Shown here: positions 47,168 to 56,181 of the stretch, in pieces
Numbering within the stretch: position 1 is the first letter of the stretch
Layout of the letters: every line of letters begins with the position of its first letter
Assembly (NCBI RefSeq): GCF_016820575.1
Contig: NZ_JAEMQH010000001.1
Span: 744,001 to 808,000 of the forward strand
Origin: Marinobacter sediminum
GTDB taxonomy: Bacteria; Pseudomonadota; Gammaproteobacteria; Pseudomonadales; Oleiphilaceae
DNA: 64,000 bases
Direction: 5' to 3'
Notes under the pieces: model-generated
Told to the model about the DNA's origin: nothing
Database searches by the model: none
Seen by the model: only the letters and a program-made list of their open reading frames with translations
Translations under genes and position numbers: made by a program

Positions 47168-48799
47168 TCAGATGGCACGCCAGTGCTGATCAGCCTGCTG
47201 GTGAGCCCGGCCGTCAGACTGCAGCTTTTGCAGGTGGGCCAGGGCGGATCTGGCCGCAAGCCCGTGCAGGGCTTCGGGAACATCGTCATAGGCTTGGGCA
47301 GTCAGCGCCTTCAGAGAGCGAGCCTCCCGGTCAGAGAGTGCTCGGAACACTTTATGCTCCCGCGCCAGACGATGAGTGATCAGGTAGTCAATAACCGCTT
47401 CCGGGTGCGCCATTAAAAAGCCATGAGCCGGAGCGATCATACGAACGGATTCGCCAAGCAGATCGTAAAGGGATTCAAGATAAGCTTTCATGTCGCCATC
47501 GGGTGGATTAATCACCACGGTGGAACCCTGCATGATGTGGTCACCGGAAAACAGCATATCCGGGCCCGCCAGCAGAAAACACAGGTGGTTGGAGGCGTGC
47601 CCGGGCGTCTTCAGGCACTTCAGGATGCCTGCTTCGGTCACGATGAGATCGCCGTGTTCCGGTTCGTCATCCGGGACAAAGGTCTGATCCTGGGCGGCGC
47701 CCTCGGGAGCCGAGAGGCCCAGCACGCGGCAACCGGTCTTCGCCTTCAGCGCCTTGGTGGCGGGTGAATGGTCCTGATGGGTGTGAGTGACAACCACCTG
47801 ATCGATAATCCCACCGGTGAGTTCCAGAATGCGCTCGATGTGCGTGTCGTTATTCGGCCCCGGGTCCAGTACCGTGAAACGTTCATGGCCGAGTAGGTAG
47901 GTGTTGGTGCCGGGCCCGGTCATCATGCCGGGGTTGGGCGCAGTCAGTCGCACCACTCCGGCAGCGATCTCAACCGGCTCCCCGGGAATGATCTCCGCTC
48001 TGGTAATGCCTTCGCCCTCCGGATCAAGTTCTGCCGCTTCATCGTATGCCGGTGCCCCAGGCTCTAGCGTCACCGGCCGGCCCTTTTTTTGCGCCGGCCA
48101 CGGGTCGGTTGGAAAGGCCTCCGGCGGATTGGCATCGGCATAGCGCATCAGCGCCTCGGTGGAGTCGAACTCGCTCAGCACCCGTAAGGTGCGAATGGTT
48201 GGCAGCCCCAGCATCCGCTCGCCACTGCGATGGTCCTCCAGTGCCTGGGCTGGATTGATCCACAAATGATCAATGGTCTCAATGCCATCATGACTGGCCA
48301 ACTGGCCTGCCGGTGCGGTGGTCACAAAAAACCGGGTATCAAACCGCCGCGGTGGCCCCGGCGGCGTGGTCCAGTGACTAAGGTAAGCCAGCCGGTCCAG
48401 CGGAATCGTCAGTTCGTGGCGACGGCACAGATCGGCCAGGCTCAGCTCGCCCTTGAACACCGCCTCACGGTCGCCGTGCACGGCGTGATCACCACCAATG
48501 GCTTGCCCGTCCCTGTCCACTGCTACCAGAATGCCAGCTTCCTCAAAACATTCCCGCACCGCAGCCAGCATATAGTCGGCGCCGCCCTCGTCCAGACTCA
48601 TGGTCTGGCTGATGCTGGCATCGTCCGGCCCTTGCGCATGTTTGCGCGCCTTTGTCTCATGCTGGTCCACGGCGCCACCGGGAAACACGAAATAGCCCGG
48701 AAGAAACACCGCGTCCCAGGTGCGCTGGAGCAGCAACACTTCCACACCGTTGTCGGTGTCGCGGGTGAGAACCAGAGTGGCGGCAGGGCGAATATCCAT
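47168..48799 (-). CDS. Nudix hydrolase fused to a metallo-beta-lactamase-fold (LACTB2-like) domain
   Basis: A 543-residue two-domain protein. The N-terminal Nudix domain has a box with GGADYMLAAVRECFEEAG (Arg82, Glu83, Glu86, Glu87). The C-terminal domain has the metal motif THTHQDHSP (about 336-343), then TPGHASNHLCFLL and FSGDHIMQG. Nudix enzymes clean up nucleoside-diphosphate compounds or CoA derivatives; LACTB2-like domains cut RNA or hydrolyse thioesters. The start MDIRPAATLVLTRDTDNG was set at 48799; the open frame before it runs into palindromic element copy E. A similar fusion is known from other marine gammaproteobacteria, from memory. Confidence 0.85.
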   Translation of the reverse strand: MDIRPAATLVLTRDTDNGVEVLLLQRTWDAVFLPGYFVFPGGAVDQHETKARKHAQGPDDASISQTMSLDEGGADYMLAAVRECFEEAGILVAVDRDGQAIGGDHAVHGDREAVFKGELSLADLCRRHELTIPLDRLAYLSHWTTPPGPPRRFDTRFFVTTAPAGQLASHDGIETIDHLWINPAQALEDHRSGERMLGLPTIRTLRVLSEFDSTEALMRYADANPPEAFPTDPWPAQKKGRPVTLEPGAPAYDEAAELDPEGEGITRAEIIPGEPVEIAAGVVRLTAPNPGMMTGPGTNTYLLGHERFTVLDPGPNNDTHIERILELTGGIIDQVVVTHTHQDHSPATKALKAKTGCRVLGLSAPEGAAQDQTFVPDDEPEHGDLIVTEAGILKCLKTPGHASNHLCFLLAGPDMLFSGDHIMQGSTVVINPPDGDMKAYLESLYDLLGESVRMIAPAHGFLMAHPEAVIDYLITHRLAREHKVFRALSDREARSLKALTAQAYDDVPEALHGLAARSALAHLQKLQSDGRAHQQADQHWRAI

Positions 48800-48843
48800 A
48801 GTGTTTCCGTGACGTGATGAATGAGTGCGCTCGAAGGTCTGGG

Positions 48844-48953
48844 GTGGTGGATGGAATGTCCTGTCCAAAACTGTGCGGAGCCATGGATGGCGGAGCTCAA
48901 GCGCCACATGGATGTGCTTGAGCGGGTTTTGGGCAGGACATTTCAGCCGCCAC
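48844..48953. repeat. Variable-arm palindromic element, copy E (110 bp)
   Basis: Arms AATGTCCTGTCCAAAAC and complement with one G-T pair, extended outward to GTGG/CCAC with G-T pairs and mismatches. Core forward orientation. It begins 45 bp ahead of the Nudix-MBL start, between it and the divergent thioesterase. Confidence 0.88.
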
Positions 48954-49078
48954 TTCTCCAATGCGTGAGCGCGGAAGATTAAGAACCAAGATAGCCGAAT
49001 TCACTGTTGGATGAATAGGCCTCGGCAACCGGGTATCATGCCGGATCTCCAATAAACCCAGCCAGACAGGTACACCCC

Positions 49079-49504
49079 GTGGCCCGCATCAAACTCGCTT
49101 TCCCGGACGACGTCTTCTGCTTCGAGACCAACATGCCGGTTCGCATCACCGACATCAATGGCGCCAATCACCTGGGCAATGACGCGCTGATCTCCATGCT
49201 GTCCGAGGCGAGGGCCCAGTTCCTGGTGAGCTACAGTGTTGAGGAAGCCGACCAGAACGGCATGGGCATTATTGTCACCGACCTGGCCACCATGTATCAG
49301 TCGGAATCCTTCTTCCCGGAGATGCTGCGGTTCGAGGTGGGCCTGATGGACTTCAACAAATACGGCGGGGATTTCGTGTTTCGGGTGACCAAAGCCGAAA
49401 GCGGCCAGCCGGTGGCGCTGGCCAAGTACGGATTCGTCTTCTTCAACTACCAGCGCAAAGCGGTAGAGCCGATGCCCGAGAGCTTTCGCTCACGCTTCAG
49501 CTGA
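49079..49504 (+). CDS. Hot-dog-fold acyl-CoA thioesterase
   Basis: A 141-residue thioesterase of the 4HBT/YbgC type. The motif RITDINGANHLGNDALISML matches the family's DxNxHxNN core with Asp, Asn and His. It would release free acids from acyl-CoA. GTG start. Its last 15 bp overlap the end of the convergent MATE gene. Confidence 0.85.
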   Translation: MARIKLAFPDDVFCFETNMPVRITDINGANHLGNDALISMLSEARAQFLVSYSVEEADQNGMGIIVTDLATMYQSESFFPEMLRFEVGLMDFNKYGGDFVFRVTKAESGQPVALAKYGFVFFNYQRKAVEPMPESFRSRFS

Positions 49505-50827
49505 TGCCGGTGCAGCTCGCAGCTTGTTCATGCCGGCCCGGTAGAACGCATAGGCCATGGCGCCGGCAAACAGATTACCCACCAGGGCGCCACTCATCAG
49601 GCCGAAGATGCCGTTGAGCTGACTGCCCAGCCACAGCAGCGGCAGGAAGCACAGGAACAGGCGAAGTGTGGAGACCAGCAGGGCACGCATGGCAAGCCCG
49701 AGCGCGTTGCACACCGACACCATCAGCATGCACACCCCAAGCCCGCTGTAACTCAGCGGCACCCGCACCAGATACCCGGCCAGAACCTCCTGCACGTCGG
49801 CGTCACTGGTGAACACATCCGACACCAGCCCGGATGCGGCCAGCCAGATCAGCCCGATGGCCAGCTGCCAGACCACCACAAACCGCACCCCGATTCTGAC
49901 CAGTTTGCGAATCTGCTCGATGTCGCCGGCGCCCAGCAGGCGGCCAATCATTGGCGGCATCGACATGGTCAGTGCCAGCACCACCACGATCGAGAAAAAC
50001 TCCAGGCGCGTGCCCAGGCCCCAGGCGGCGACTGCGGCCGAACCAAAGCCGGCCACCAGCGCCGTGGCCAGCATGGCGGAAGCCGCGGGCATCAGCTGAC
50101 TGACCATGGCCGGTGCCATGATGTTATTGAGTTGCTTCAGGGCCTGGCCGAGCGCGAGCTGGCCCAGATCAAACCGGGCCCAGTGTCGCTTCAGCAGCTT
50201 TGGATAAATCACCAGGCAGCCGATGCCGAACGACGTCACCGTTGCCCAGGCGGCACCGGGCAGGCCCCAGCCGAACACGAAGATGTACAGCGGATCCAGC
50301 GCGATGTTGAGCAGGCTGGTGGCGACCATCATATAGCCCGGCAGCTTGGTATCGCCGTGGGAGCGGCACACACTGTAGCCGAAATAGAGCACCGCACCGG
50401 TCCAGGCGGCAATCAGCCAGGGCAGCCAGTAGCTGCGGATCATCGGCAGTAGCGATTCTTCGGCGCCGAGCCAGGTCATGATCTGGCTTTGCAGTAGCCA
50501 CAGCCCGATACACAGCACGAACACCAGACTGCTGCCGACGGTGATCACCAGACCACCCAGCCGATACGCACGGAGCTCGTCACCGGCACCCAGGGTGCGG
50601 GAAATGATCGCGGTGGTGGCAATGCCGAGACCCACCTGCAGGCCAATGATGAGCTGCTGCATGGGCAGAGTGAAGCCCAGTGCCGCCAGGGGATCGCGGC
50701 CCAGTTGGCCGATGAAGGCACTGTCGGCGAGTTGGAACGTCATCAGCGAGAGCACGCCAAACAGCATGGGCCAGGTCATGACGAAGAGCTGGCGGGGCAG
50801 GCTGGCGGACTCGGATGGTTTATTCAC
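49490..50827 (-). CDS. MATE-family multidrug/metabolite exporter
   Basis: A 445-residue membrane protein with about twelve helices. N-terminal LFVMTWPMLFGVLSLMTFQL and DSAFIGQLGRDPLAALGFT are the MATE start, and the second half repeats the pattern. It is a proton- or sodium-coupled exporter of organic cations. GTG start. Element copy F begins 66 bp ahead of it. Confidence 0.9.
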   Translation of the reverse strand: MNKPSESASLPRQLFVMTWPMLFGVLSLMTFQLADSAFIGQLGRDPLAALGFTLPMQQLIIGLQVGLGIATTAIISRTLGAGDELRAYRLGGLVITVGSSLVFVLCIGLWLLQSQIMTWLGAEESLLPMIRSYWLPWLIAAWTGAVLYFGYSVCRSHGDTKLPGYMMVATSLLNIALDPLYIFVFGWGLPGAAWATVTSFGIGCLVIYPKLLKRHWARFDLGQLALGQALKQLNNIMAPAMVSQLMPAASAMLATALVAGFGSAAVAAWGLGTRLEFFSIVVVLALTMSMPPMIGRLLGAGDIEQIRKLVRIGVRFVVVWQLAIGLIWLAASGLVSDVFTSDADVQEVLAGYLVRVPLSYSGLGVCMLMVSVCNALGLAMRALLVSTLRLFLCFLPLLWLGSQLNGIFGLMSGALVGNLFAGAMAYAFYRAGMNKLRAAPASAEA

Positions 50828-50892
50828 AGGTTGAAGTCAGGGTCTAGGTTGGAATGGGTGGGGGAGTCTAACAGGTCTGGGTATTGGTGCCT

Positions 50893-51001
50893 GCTGATGG
50901 CCGGCGGGGATTTCCGAAACGCGCTGTGAATACGTCCGTGTACGCTCGGCTCCGCCATCCTTGGCTCCGCACGGTTTCGACAATCCCCGCCGGCCATCAG
51001 C
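50893..51001. repeat. Variable-arm palindromic element, copy F (109 bp)
   Basis: Arms GCTGATGGCCGGCGGGGATT and exact complement (20 bp), then a two-base mismatch, then CGAAAC/GTTTCG. Core reverse orientation. It lies after the tpx stop codon and before the MATE start, both on the minus strand. Confidence 0.9.
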
Positions 51002-51020
51002 CCGAACGGTTTCTATGGCA

Positions 51021-51518
51021 TCAAAGCGCCTTTAGAGCGGCCTCGTAGTCCGGCTCGTCTTTGATTTCGTCGACCAGCTGGCTGTGGATAACCTTGTCCT
51101 GCTCGTCCAAAACTACGACCGCGCGGGCACACAGACCGGCCAGCGGGCCATCCTGGATGGCGACGCCGTAGTCCTGCTGGAAGCTGTAGTTACGGAAAGT
51201 GGACAGGGTGATGACGTCTTTCAGGCCTTCGGCGCCGCAGAAGCGAGCGGCCGCGAACGGCAGGTCTGCCGAGACCACCAGGACAACAGTGTTGTCGAGG
51301 CTGCTGGCTTTTTCATTGAACTTCCGAGTGGACGCCGCGCACACACCGGTGTCGATGCTGGGAATGATGTTCAGAATTTTGCGCTTGCCAGCCCAGTTAT
51401 CCAGCTTCACCTCTTCCAGACCGCTGTTGGTCAGAGTGAAGGGTTGCGCGTTGTCACCGACTTTCGGGAAGCTGCCGCTCAGTTCGATGGGGTTGCCGTC
51501 GAGATTAACTTTGCTCAT
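51021..51518 (-). CDS. tpx: Thiol peroxidase (Tpx)
   Basis: A 165-residue atypical 2-Cys peroxiredoxin that reduces peroxides with thioredoxin. The peroxidatic Cys is Cys60 in [12 protein letters not shown] and the resolving Cys is Cys94 in [10 protein letters not shown]. These match E. coli Tpx (Cys61 and Cys95). It stands alone. Confidence 0.95.
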   Translation of the reverse strand: MSKVNLDGNPIELSGSFPKVGDNAQPFTLTNSGLEEVKLDNWAGKRKILNIIPSIDTGVCAASTRKFNEKASSLDNTVVLVVSADLPFAAARFCGAEGLKDVITLSTFRNYSFQQDYGVAIQDGPLAGLCARAVVVLDEQDKVIHSQLVDEIKDEPDYEAALKAL

Positions 51519-51612
51519 GGGGGTTCCTTGTTAACGGGTGTATGAGAATCGACTGATCCAACTTACTCTTTCTAGTTCAGTTTGGACTATCTTGCACCCG
51601 ATAAGAAACCGT

Positions 51613-52833
51613 TTACTGGGCTGAGGCGCTCTGAGGTTCGAAGCCAGGCGCCGGATGCCGTTGCACCAGTAGCAGGTAACTGGCGAGGGCGGCACAGGCG
51701 CAGGTGGCAATGATCACTGCCATGACCACCGAGGTGCCATCGTGCAGATGGCCTACCAGTATGCCCGCCACGGCGGCCACCGCCATCTGTCCGAATCCGA
51801 ACAGTGCTGATGCTGAGCCCGCCATGCGCGGAAAGTTCGCCATGGCCCCGGCCATGGTCTGGGGCAACACCATACCGGTGCCGACCATGAACAGGGTTTG
51901 CGGCAGGATCACTGCCCAAACGTTGTACACGCCACTGAGTGCCAGGGCGGCCATCAGGCTGCCGCCGGCGACCGCAATCACCAATCCCCGCACCAGAATC
52001 TGGTCTGGCAGCAGCTTGCTGCCCAGGCGGATGGCGGTCAGGTTGCCGGTGACATAACCGGCCACCATGCAGGCGAAGAACAGGCCAAAGTGTTCCGGCG
52101 CCACGCCCAGGAAGTCGATCAGCACGAACGAGGAGCCGGACAGGAACGCGAACAGGCCGGAGAAAATCAGCGCGTTGGTCAGGGTGTAGCCGAGGAAGCT
52201 GATGTCGGTGCCAATGCTGCGATAGTTGCGCAGCAGGCTGCACAACCGCAACGGCTGGCGGTATTCCGGGCGCATGGATTCGGGTATACCGAAAGCCACC
52301 ACCACAGCCATAACCAGAGCGTAGGCGCCCAGCACCAAGAAAATGGTCGACCAACCCAGGCTGGCGACCATTACACCGCCGATGGTGGGGGCGATGGCCG
52401 GTGCCAGGGCCATGATGCTGGCCAGAATGGCGAGGATTTTGGCGGCTTCGCGCGGTGTGTAGATATCTCGAATGGCGGCCCGGCCCAGTACCGGACCTGC
52501 GGAGCCACCCAGGGCTTGCAGTACGCGGCACAGAATCAGGGTTTCGATGTTGGTGGCCAGGGCACAGCCAACGCTGGCGATGGCGAACAGAATGAAGCCG
52601 CCAATCATGATCGGCTTGCGACCAAAGCGATCGGCGAGTGGCCCACAGATCAGCTGGGCGATGGCAAAGCCTGCCATGTACAGGCTTAGGGTCAGCTGAA
52701 CCTGATCAGTGCCGGAGCCAAAATCGCGCCCGATCTGCGGCAGTGCCGGCAGATACATATCGGTCGCGAGCGGGCCGAGGGCTACGGCGGCCGCCAGCAA
52801 AATGGTTGTCCAGACACTGGTTAACGTGAGCAT
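51613..52833 (-). CDS. Bcr/CflA-family drug efflux MFS transporter
   Basis: A 406-residue major facilitator protein with twelve helices. TDMYLPALPQIGRDFG is the Bcr/CflA first-loop signature and LADRFGRKPIMIGGFILFA the MFS motif A. The start MLTLTSVWTTILL was set at ATG 52833; the earlier open codons lie in palindromic element copy G. It starts 22 bp after that element. It exports drugs such as chloramphenicol or sulfonamides or a metabolite. Confidence 0.9.
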   Translation of the reverse strand: MLTLTSVWTTILLAAAVALGPLATDMYLPALPQIGRDFGSGTDQVQLTLSLYMAGFAIAQLICGPLADRFGRKPIMIGGFILFAIASVGCALATNIETLILCRVLQALGGSAGPVLGRAAIRDIYTPREAAKILAILASIMALAPAIAPTIGGVMVASLGWSTIFLVLGAYALVMAVVVAFGIPESMRPEYRQPLRLCSLLRNYRSIGTDISFLGYTLTNALIFSGLFAFLSGSSFVLIDFLGVAPEHFGLFFACMVAGYVTGNLTAIRLGSKLLPDQILVRGLVIAVAGGSLMAALALSGVYNVWAVILPQTLFMVGTGMVLPQTMAGAMANFPRMAGSASALFGFGQMAVAAVAGILVGHLHDGTSVVMAVIIATCACAALASYLLLVQRHPAPGFEPQSASAQ

Positions 52834-52854
52834 GCAAATCCTAAAGTTAGAGAA

Positions 52855-52964
52855 GGTGGGGGTGGGTAGAGCGTTCCGAAACTGTGCGGAGCCATGGATG
52901 GCGGAGCTCAAGCGTCACATGGACGTGCTTGAGCGGGTTTCGGAACGCTCTACCCAGCCCCGCC
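52855..52964. repeat. Variable-arm palindromic element, copy G (110 bp)
   Basis: Arms GGGTAGAGCGTTCCGAAAC and exact complement (19 bp), extended outward through a mismatch to GGTGGGG/CCCCGCC. Core forward orientation. It lies 22 bp ahead of the Bcr-type transporter start and 88 bp after the LysR stop, on the minus strand. Confidence 0.9.
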
Positions 52965-53052
52965 GACGGACTGAGGATTAGGAGTCTAGGGGTGCGGAAC
53001 TGAAAAGATAACGGCCGACCGCTTCATACGATATATGAACAATATCGATTGA

Positions 53053-53964
53053 TTACGGGTTGAGGCCGTTCATGGTGGCGGCGACGCTGTTCACCTGATT
53101 GCGTAACCAGCGGTGGGCCGGGTCGTTCTGGTTGCGGCGATGCCATAGCATCAACAGCGTAAAGGGTTTGAAATCAAACGGTAGCGGCGTCCAGGCGAAA
53201 TCCCGAAGTAAGTGTTTGCTCATCAGCTCCGGTGCCGTGGCCAACATATCGGTGCCGCGCAGGAACTCGGGCAGGCCGGAAAAATTGGAAACCGTCACCA
53301 GGGTACGGCGGGTCAGGCCGCGGGCAGAGAGTGAGGTTTCCAGACCGGGCCTTTCGCCGGTGGCAAACAACAGGGCAATGTGGTCGGCCTTTAGATACTC
53401 GGGCAGATCCTTGGGGGCATCCCGCTGGGCCGGGTCGTAGAACACCACCATGCGATCGGCCATCAGGCCTCGTTGCATGATATCGGTGGCTTCTGGGGCG
53501 TGCGGGGAGATGATCAGGTCGCACACGTCTTTGCGCAGCATGTCGGCCGTAGGGATGCCGGAGGGAATCACTTGCAGCCGGATGCCCGGGGCCTCCCGGC
53601 GCAGGACGGCGACCAGCGGTGGCAGCAGCAGGTCGCGCTGGTAGTCATTGGCCGCAATGGTAAAGGTGAACTCAGCAGTGGCCGGAGTAAATGGCGGACC
53701 GGAGGAGAGCGAATGCAGGTCGTCCAGAATCTGGCGAATGTGCGGCCCGGCCTGCAAGGCGTAGCGAGTGGGGGCAATACCGCGTCCGGATTTGACGAAC
53801 AGCGGGTCGCCCAGGGCGTGGCGCAGGCGATCCAGGGTGTGGCTGACCGCGGACTGGCTGACGCCCAGTTTTATGGCGGCACGGGAAACGCTGCCTTCGT
53901 CCAGGACGGTGACGAAGGTGTTTAGGGCTCGGATGTCGAGATTGAATGTATCAACGGGGTTCAT
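53053..53964 (-). CDS. LysR-family regulator
   Basis: A 303-residue LysR protein of the NahR/LinR-like group. LDIRALNTFVTVLDEGSVSR and LGVSQSAVSHTLDRLRHALG form the DNA-binding domain. The effector domain has PLFVKSGRGIAPTRYALQAG as its start. ATG 53964 (MNPVDTFNLD) was chosen; 53991 is an alternative. It is upstream of the Bcr-type transporter on the same strand and may control it. Confidence 0.85.
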   Translation of the reverse strand: MNPVDTFNLDIRALNTFVTVLDEGSVSRAAIKLGVSQSAVSHTLDRLRHALGDPLFVKSGRGIAPTRYALQAGPHIRQILDDLHSLSSGPPFTPATAEFTFTIAANDYQRDLLLPPLVAVLRREAPGIRLQVIPSGIPTADMLRKDVCDLIISPHAPEATDIMQRGLMADRMVVFYDPAQRDAPKDLPEYLKADHIALLFATGERPGLETSLSARGLTRRTLVTVSNFSGLPEFLRGTDMLATAPELMSKHLLRDFAWTPLPFDFKPFTLLMLWHRRNQNDPAHRWLRNQVNSVAATMNGLNP

Positions 53965-54003
53965 GAATGCGAGTTTACCCCAGTCACTCACCGGTCGAAA
54001 CGC

Positions 54004-55257
54004 TTAGGGCGATGTCTGGCCCTGAATAAAGGTTGCCATGGCCGCCACCATTTGGTCGTACCAGGGGTTATAGGTCAGTCGGCTGGTGGGGACTGAACGG
54101 GCATGGTCGTGCCAGGCACTAAACCAGAGTTGGCTTTCCGGTAACTGCCTGCAATCGTCCAGCGAGAGTCCGTTGGGTTCCAGGCAGCGCTGAAGCACTG
54201 CGCCGCGCCCGTAGAGTTCGTTGTTCGGCGCCACCGCCAATGCCTGGTGCGAAAACTCCAGGATGTTGGCTTCCGGCAGGTAGCTGTTCAGAAAAGACAA
54301 ACGTTCATCTTGCCAATCGTGGGCCCAGGATTGTCGGGTATCCCGGAATATCAGCATGCGGCTGGCCGGGTGCACGAAGTCCATCCGGAACCGCTCGGTG
54401 AGGTAGTTCAGGTTGATTACTGAGTCCGCCTCGGTCGCGACCAGGAACAACGGCAAGTTTGCCGATGCCGGCTGTTCGATCGCTTGCTGGGTTTTTCGGA
54501 GTACGTCGCCAATCTGCACAGCGGCGTTGAGGGTTACTGACTCGTATTTGACCGGGTTCAGTTCCGGCTCCTCTTCAACAAAATCTGCGAAGACATCGGC
54601 AATGCCCGCCAGCCATAAATAGTTCCGCAAACCATTCAGTTGCCAGGCCGGCGCGAGTGCCACCAGGCCCTGAGGAGCCGGCTTTTGTCCGGACAGGGCG
54701 TACTCGGTGGCCAGTGCACCGCCGAGTGAAAAGCCGCCGATAAAGGCATGATCAACAGTTTGGGCCAGGGCTTCGAAGTGGGTACTGACTTGCTGGCGCC
54801 AAGTGTCTGCTTCAGCGTTAATCATATCGCCGGGGCGGGTTCCATGTCCTTGAAGCAGAATGGTTCTGACTTCAACGCATTGAGTCGCCAGAGACTGGGC
54901 GAGGTCCCTGAATACGAACGGAGAATCGCTCAGGCCATGAACCAGAAGCATGCCCGTTGTCGGCTGGCCGGCGCAGTGGTGGGCGACTGGGGTCCGAAAG
55001 GGCAGGTTCCACGCGATCTGTTGTTCCCGTGAGAAGCCGTCCACCGCGATCAGGTTACGTTCGAGATAACCCTGAACGGTTGCCCGGTACTGATCGAAAT
55101 CCCCGTAGGGCTCTGCGCCGAGCGTCTCTGGGCCAGGTTCGTAGAGGGCTGAGTTGGGCGCACAGGCTGATACCGTGAGCAGTAGCATCAGGGCCGCAAT
55201 ACAGGTGATTAAGCGACGTCGGTGTTGTCGGGTGGCAGAGGTTGAGCGCTGGCGCAT
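54004..55257 (-). CDS. Lipoprotein alpha/beta hydrolase (serine aminopeptidase S33-like)
   Basis: A 417-residue lipoprotein. A basic N-terminus and a hydrophobic stretch end in lipobox TVSAC (Cys32). The hydrolase domain has MLLVHGLSDSPFVFRDLAQS, QGHGTRPGDM and the nucleophile elbow GGFSLGGALA (Ser177). A late acidic segment, VATEADSVINL, could supply the catalytic Asp. Probably an envelope esterase or lysophospholipase-type enzyme. The 120 or so open codons upstream of 55257 were excluded as they cover the divergent gene's start. Confidence 0.8.
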   Translation of the reverse strand: MRQRSTSATRQHRRRLITCIAALMLLLTVSACAPNSALYEPGPETLGAEPYGDFDQYRATVQGYLERNLIAVDGFSREQQIAWNLPFRTPVAHHCAGQPTTGMLLVHGLSDSPFVFRDLAQSLATQCVEVRTILLQGHGTRPGDMINAEADTWRQQVSTHFEALAQTVDHAFIGGFSLGGALATEYALSGQKPAPQGLVALAPAWQLNGLRNYLWLAGIADVFADFVEEEPELNPVKYESVTLNAAVQIGDVLRKTQQAIEQPASANLPLFLVATEADSVINLNYLTERFRMDFVHPASRMLIFRDTRQSWAHDWQDERLSFLNSYLPEANILEFSHQALAVAPNNELYGRGAVLQRCLEPNGLSLDDCRQLPESQLWFSAWHDHARSVPTSRLTYNPWYDQMVAAMATFIQGQTSP

Positions 55258-55352
55258 GGAGTCGGTATATCTGTTAGGGTTGAGTGATCGTTCAAGTCGT
55301 AGTGAAGAATGATACGGCGGAGTGGGCGCAACTGGATGAAGAGAAGGTTGAG

Positions 55353-56024
55353 ATGATGATGCGATTGGCATTTGATGTGTACGGCACCTTGGTCGATCCA
55401 ATGGGAATGTCTGATCTGCTGCAGCAGGATGCTGGCGATGATGCGGGCGCGGTTGCTGCGTTGTGGCGGGAGAAGCAGTTGGAGTTCTCTTTTCGCAAGG
55501 GCCTGATGCGGGTTTATGAGGACTTTGGGGTGTGCACACGGCAGGCGCTGAGGTTTGCCATGGCCACTTACAAGCTGCCGTTGTCGTCGGAGCGCGAGGA
55601 CGAGTTGATGACGGCCTACCTGTCACTACCAGCGTTCGACGATTCCCTGCCGGCCTTGAAAGCGTTGAAAGGCCAGTACCCGTTGTTTGCCTTTTCCAAC
55701 GGCAGTTATCCGGCGCTGGAAAAGGTGTTGGGCCACAACCATCTGCTGGAACAATTCGAGGGTTTGGTGTCGGTGGATGACTTGAAGAGTTTCAAGCCAG
55801 ATCCGGCGGTGTATGCCTATGCCCGTCGCAAGACCGGGGCCTGGGATGAGCCGCTGTGTCTGGTGTCCAGCAATGCCTGGGATGTGATTGGGGCCCGGGC
55901 GGCTGGGTTGCTGGCGGTTTGGGTTAGGCGGGATTCGGAGAAGGTGTTTGAGGATTGGGGGATTGAACCCTCTGCAGTCATCGGTTCTCTCAGTGAGCTG
56001 CCGGAAACCCTGGCTAACCTCTAG
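55353..56024 (+). CDS. Haloacid dehalogenase type II
   Basis: A HAD-superfamily hydrolase of about 223 residues. The nucleophile Asp is in LAFDVYGTLVDPMGM, FAFSNGSYPALEKVL carries the Ser, and SFKPDPAVYAYA and VSSNAWDVIGARAAGL hold the Lys and acidic motifs. This layout is that of L-2-haloacid dehalogenases. GAGAAGG precedes two possible ATGs at 55353 and 55356. Confidence 0.85.
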   Translation: MMMRLAFDVYGTLVDPMGMSDLLQQDAGDDAGAVAALWREKQLEFSFRKGLMRVYEDFGVCTRQALRFAMATYKLPLSSEREDELMTAYLSLPAFDDSLPALKALKGQYPLFAFSNGSYPALEKVLGHNHLLEQFEGLVSVDDLKSFKPDPAVYAYARRKTGAWDEPLCLVSSNAWDVIGARAAGLLAVWVRRDSEKVFEDWGIEPSAVIGSLSELPETLANL

Positions 56025-56034
56025 CTCCGAGTTC

Positions 56035-56144
56035 GCGATTGCTGAACCCTCCCTTCCAAAACCCGCTCGAGCACGTCCATGTGCCGCTTGAGCTTCGCCA
56101 TCCATGGCTTCGCACAGTTTTGGAAGGGAGGCTCCAGCAATCGC
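56035..56144. repeat. Variable-arm palindromic element, copy H (110 bp)
   Basis: Arms CTCCCTTCCAAAAC and exact complement, extended outward by GCGATTGCTG/CAGCAATCGC past a short mismatch. Core reverse orientation, with both CGGAGC direct repeats changed together to CGAAGC. It is the only copy between two convergent genes, 11 bp after the dehalogenase stop. Confidence 0.9.
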
Positions 56145-56181
56145 CTCGTTCCTGGCGATTGCCGTCCAATTGAATCGGTTT

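Noticed and set aside
48844-48961. Short reading frames inside the palindromic elements (peptides with MAELKRHMDVLERV-like text)
   Set aside because: They arise from the repeated core, occur in different frames and run into unrelated gene starts, so they are not genes.
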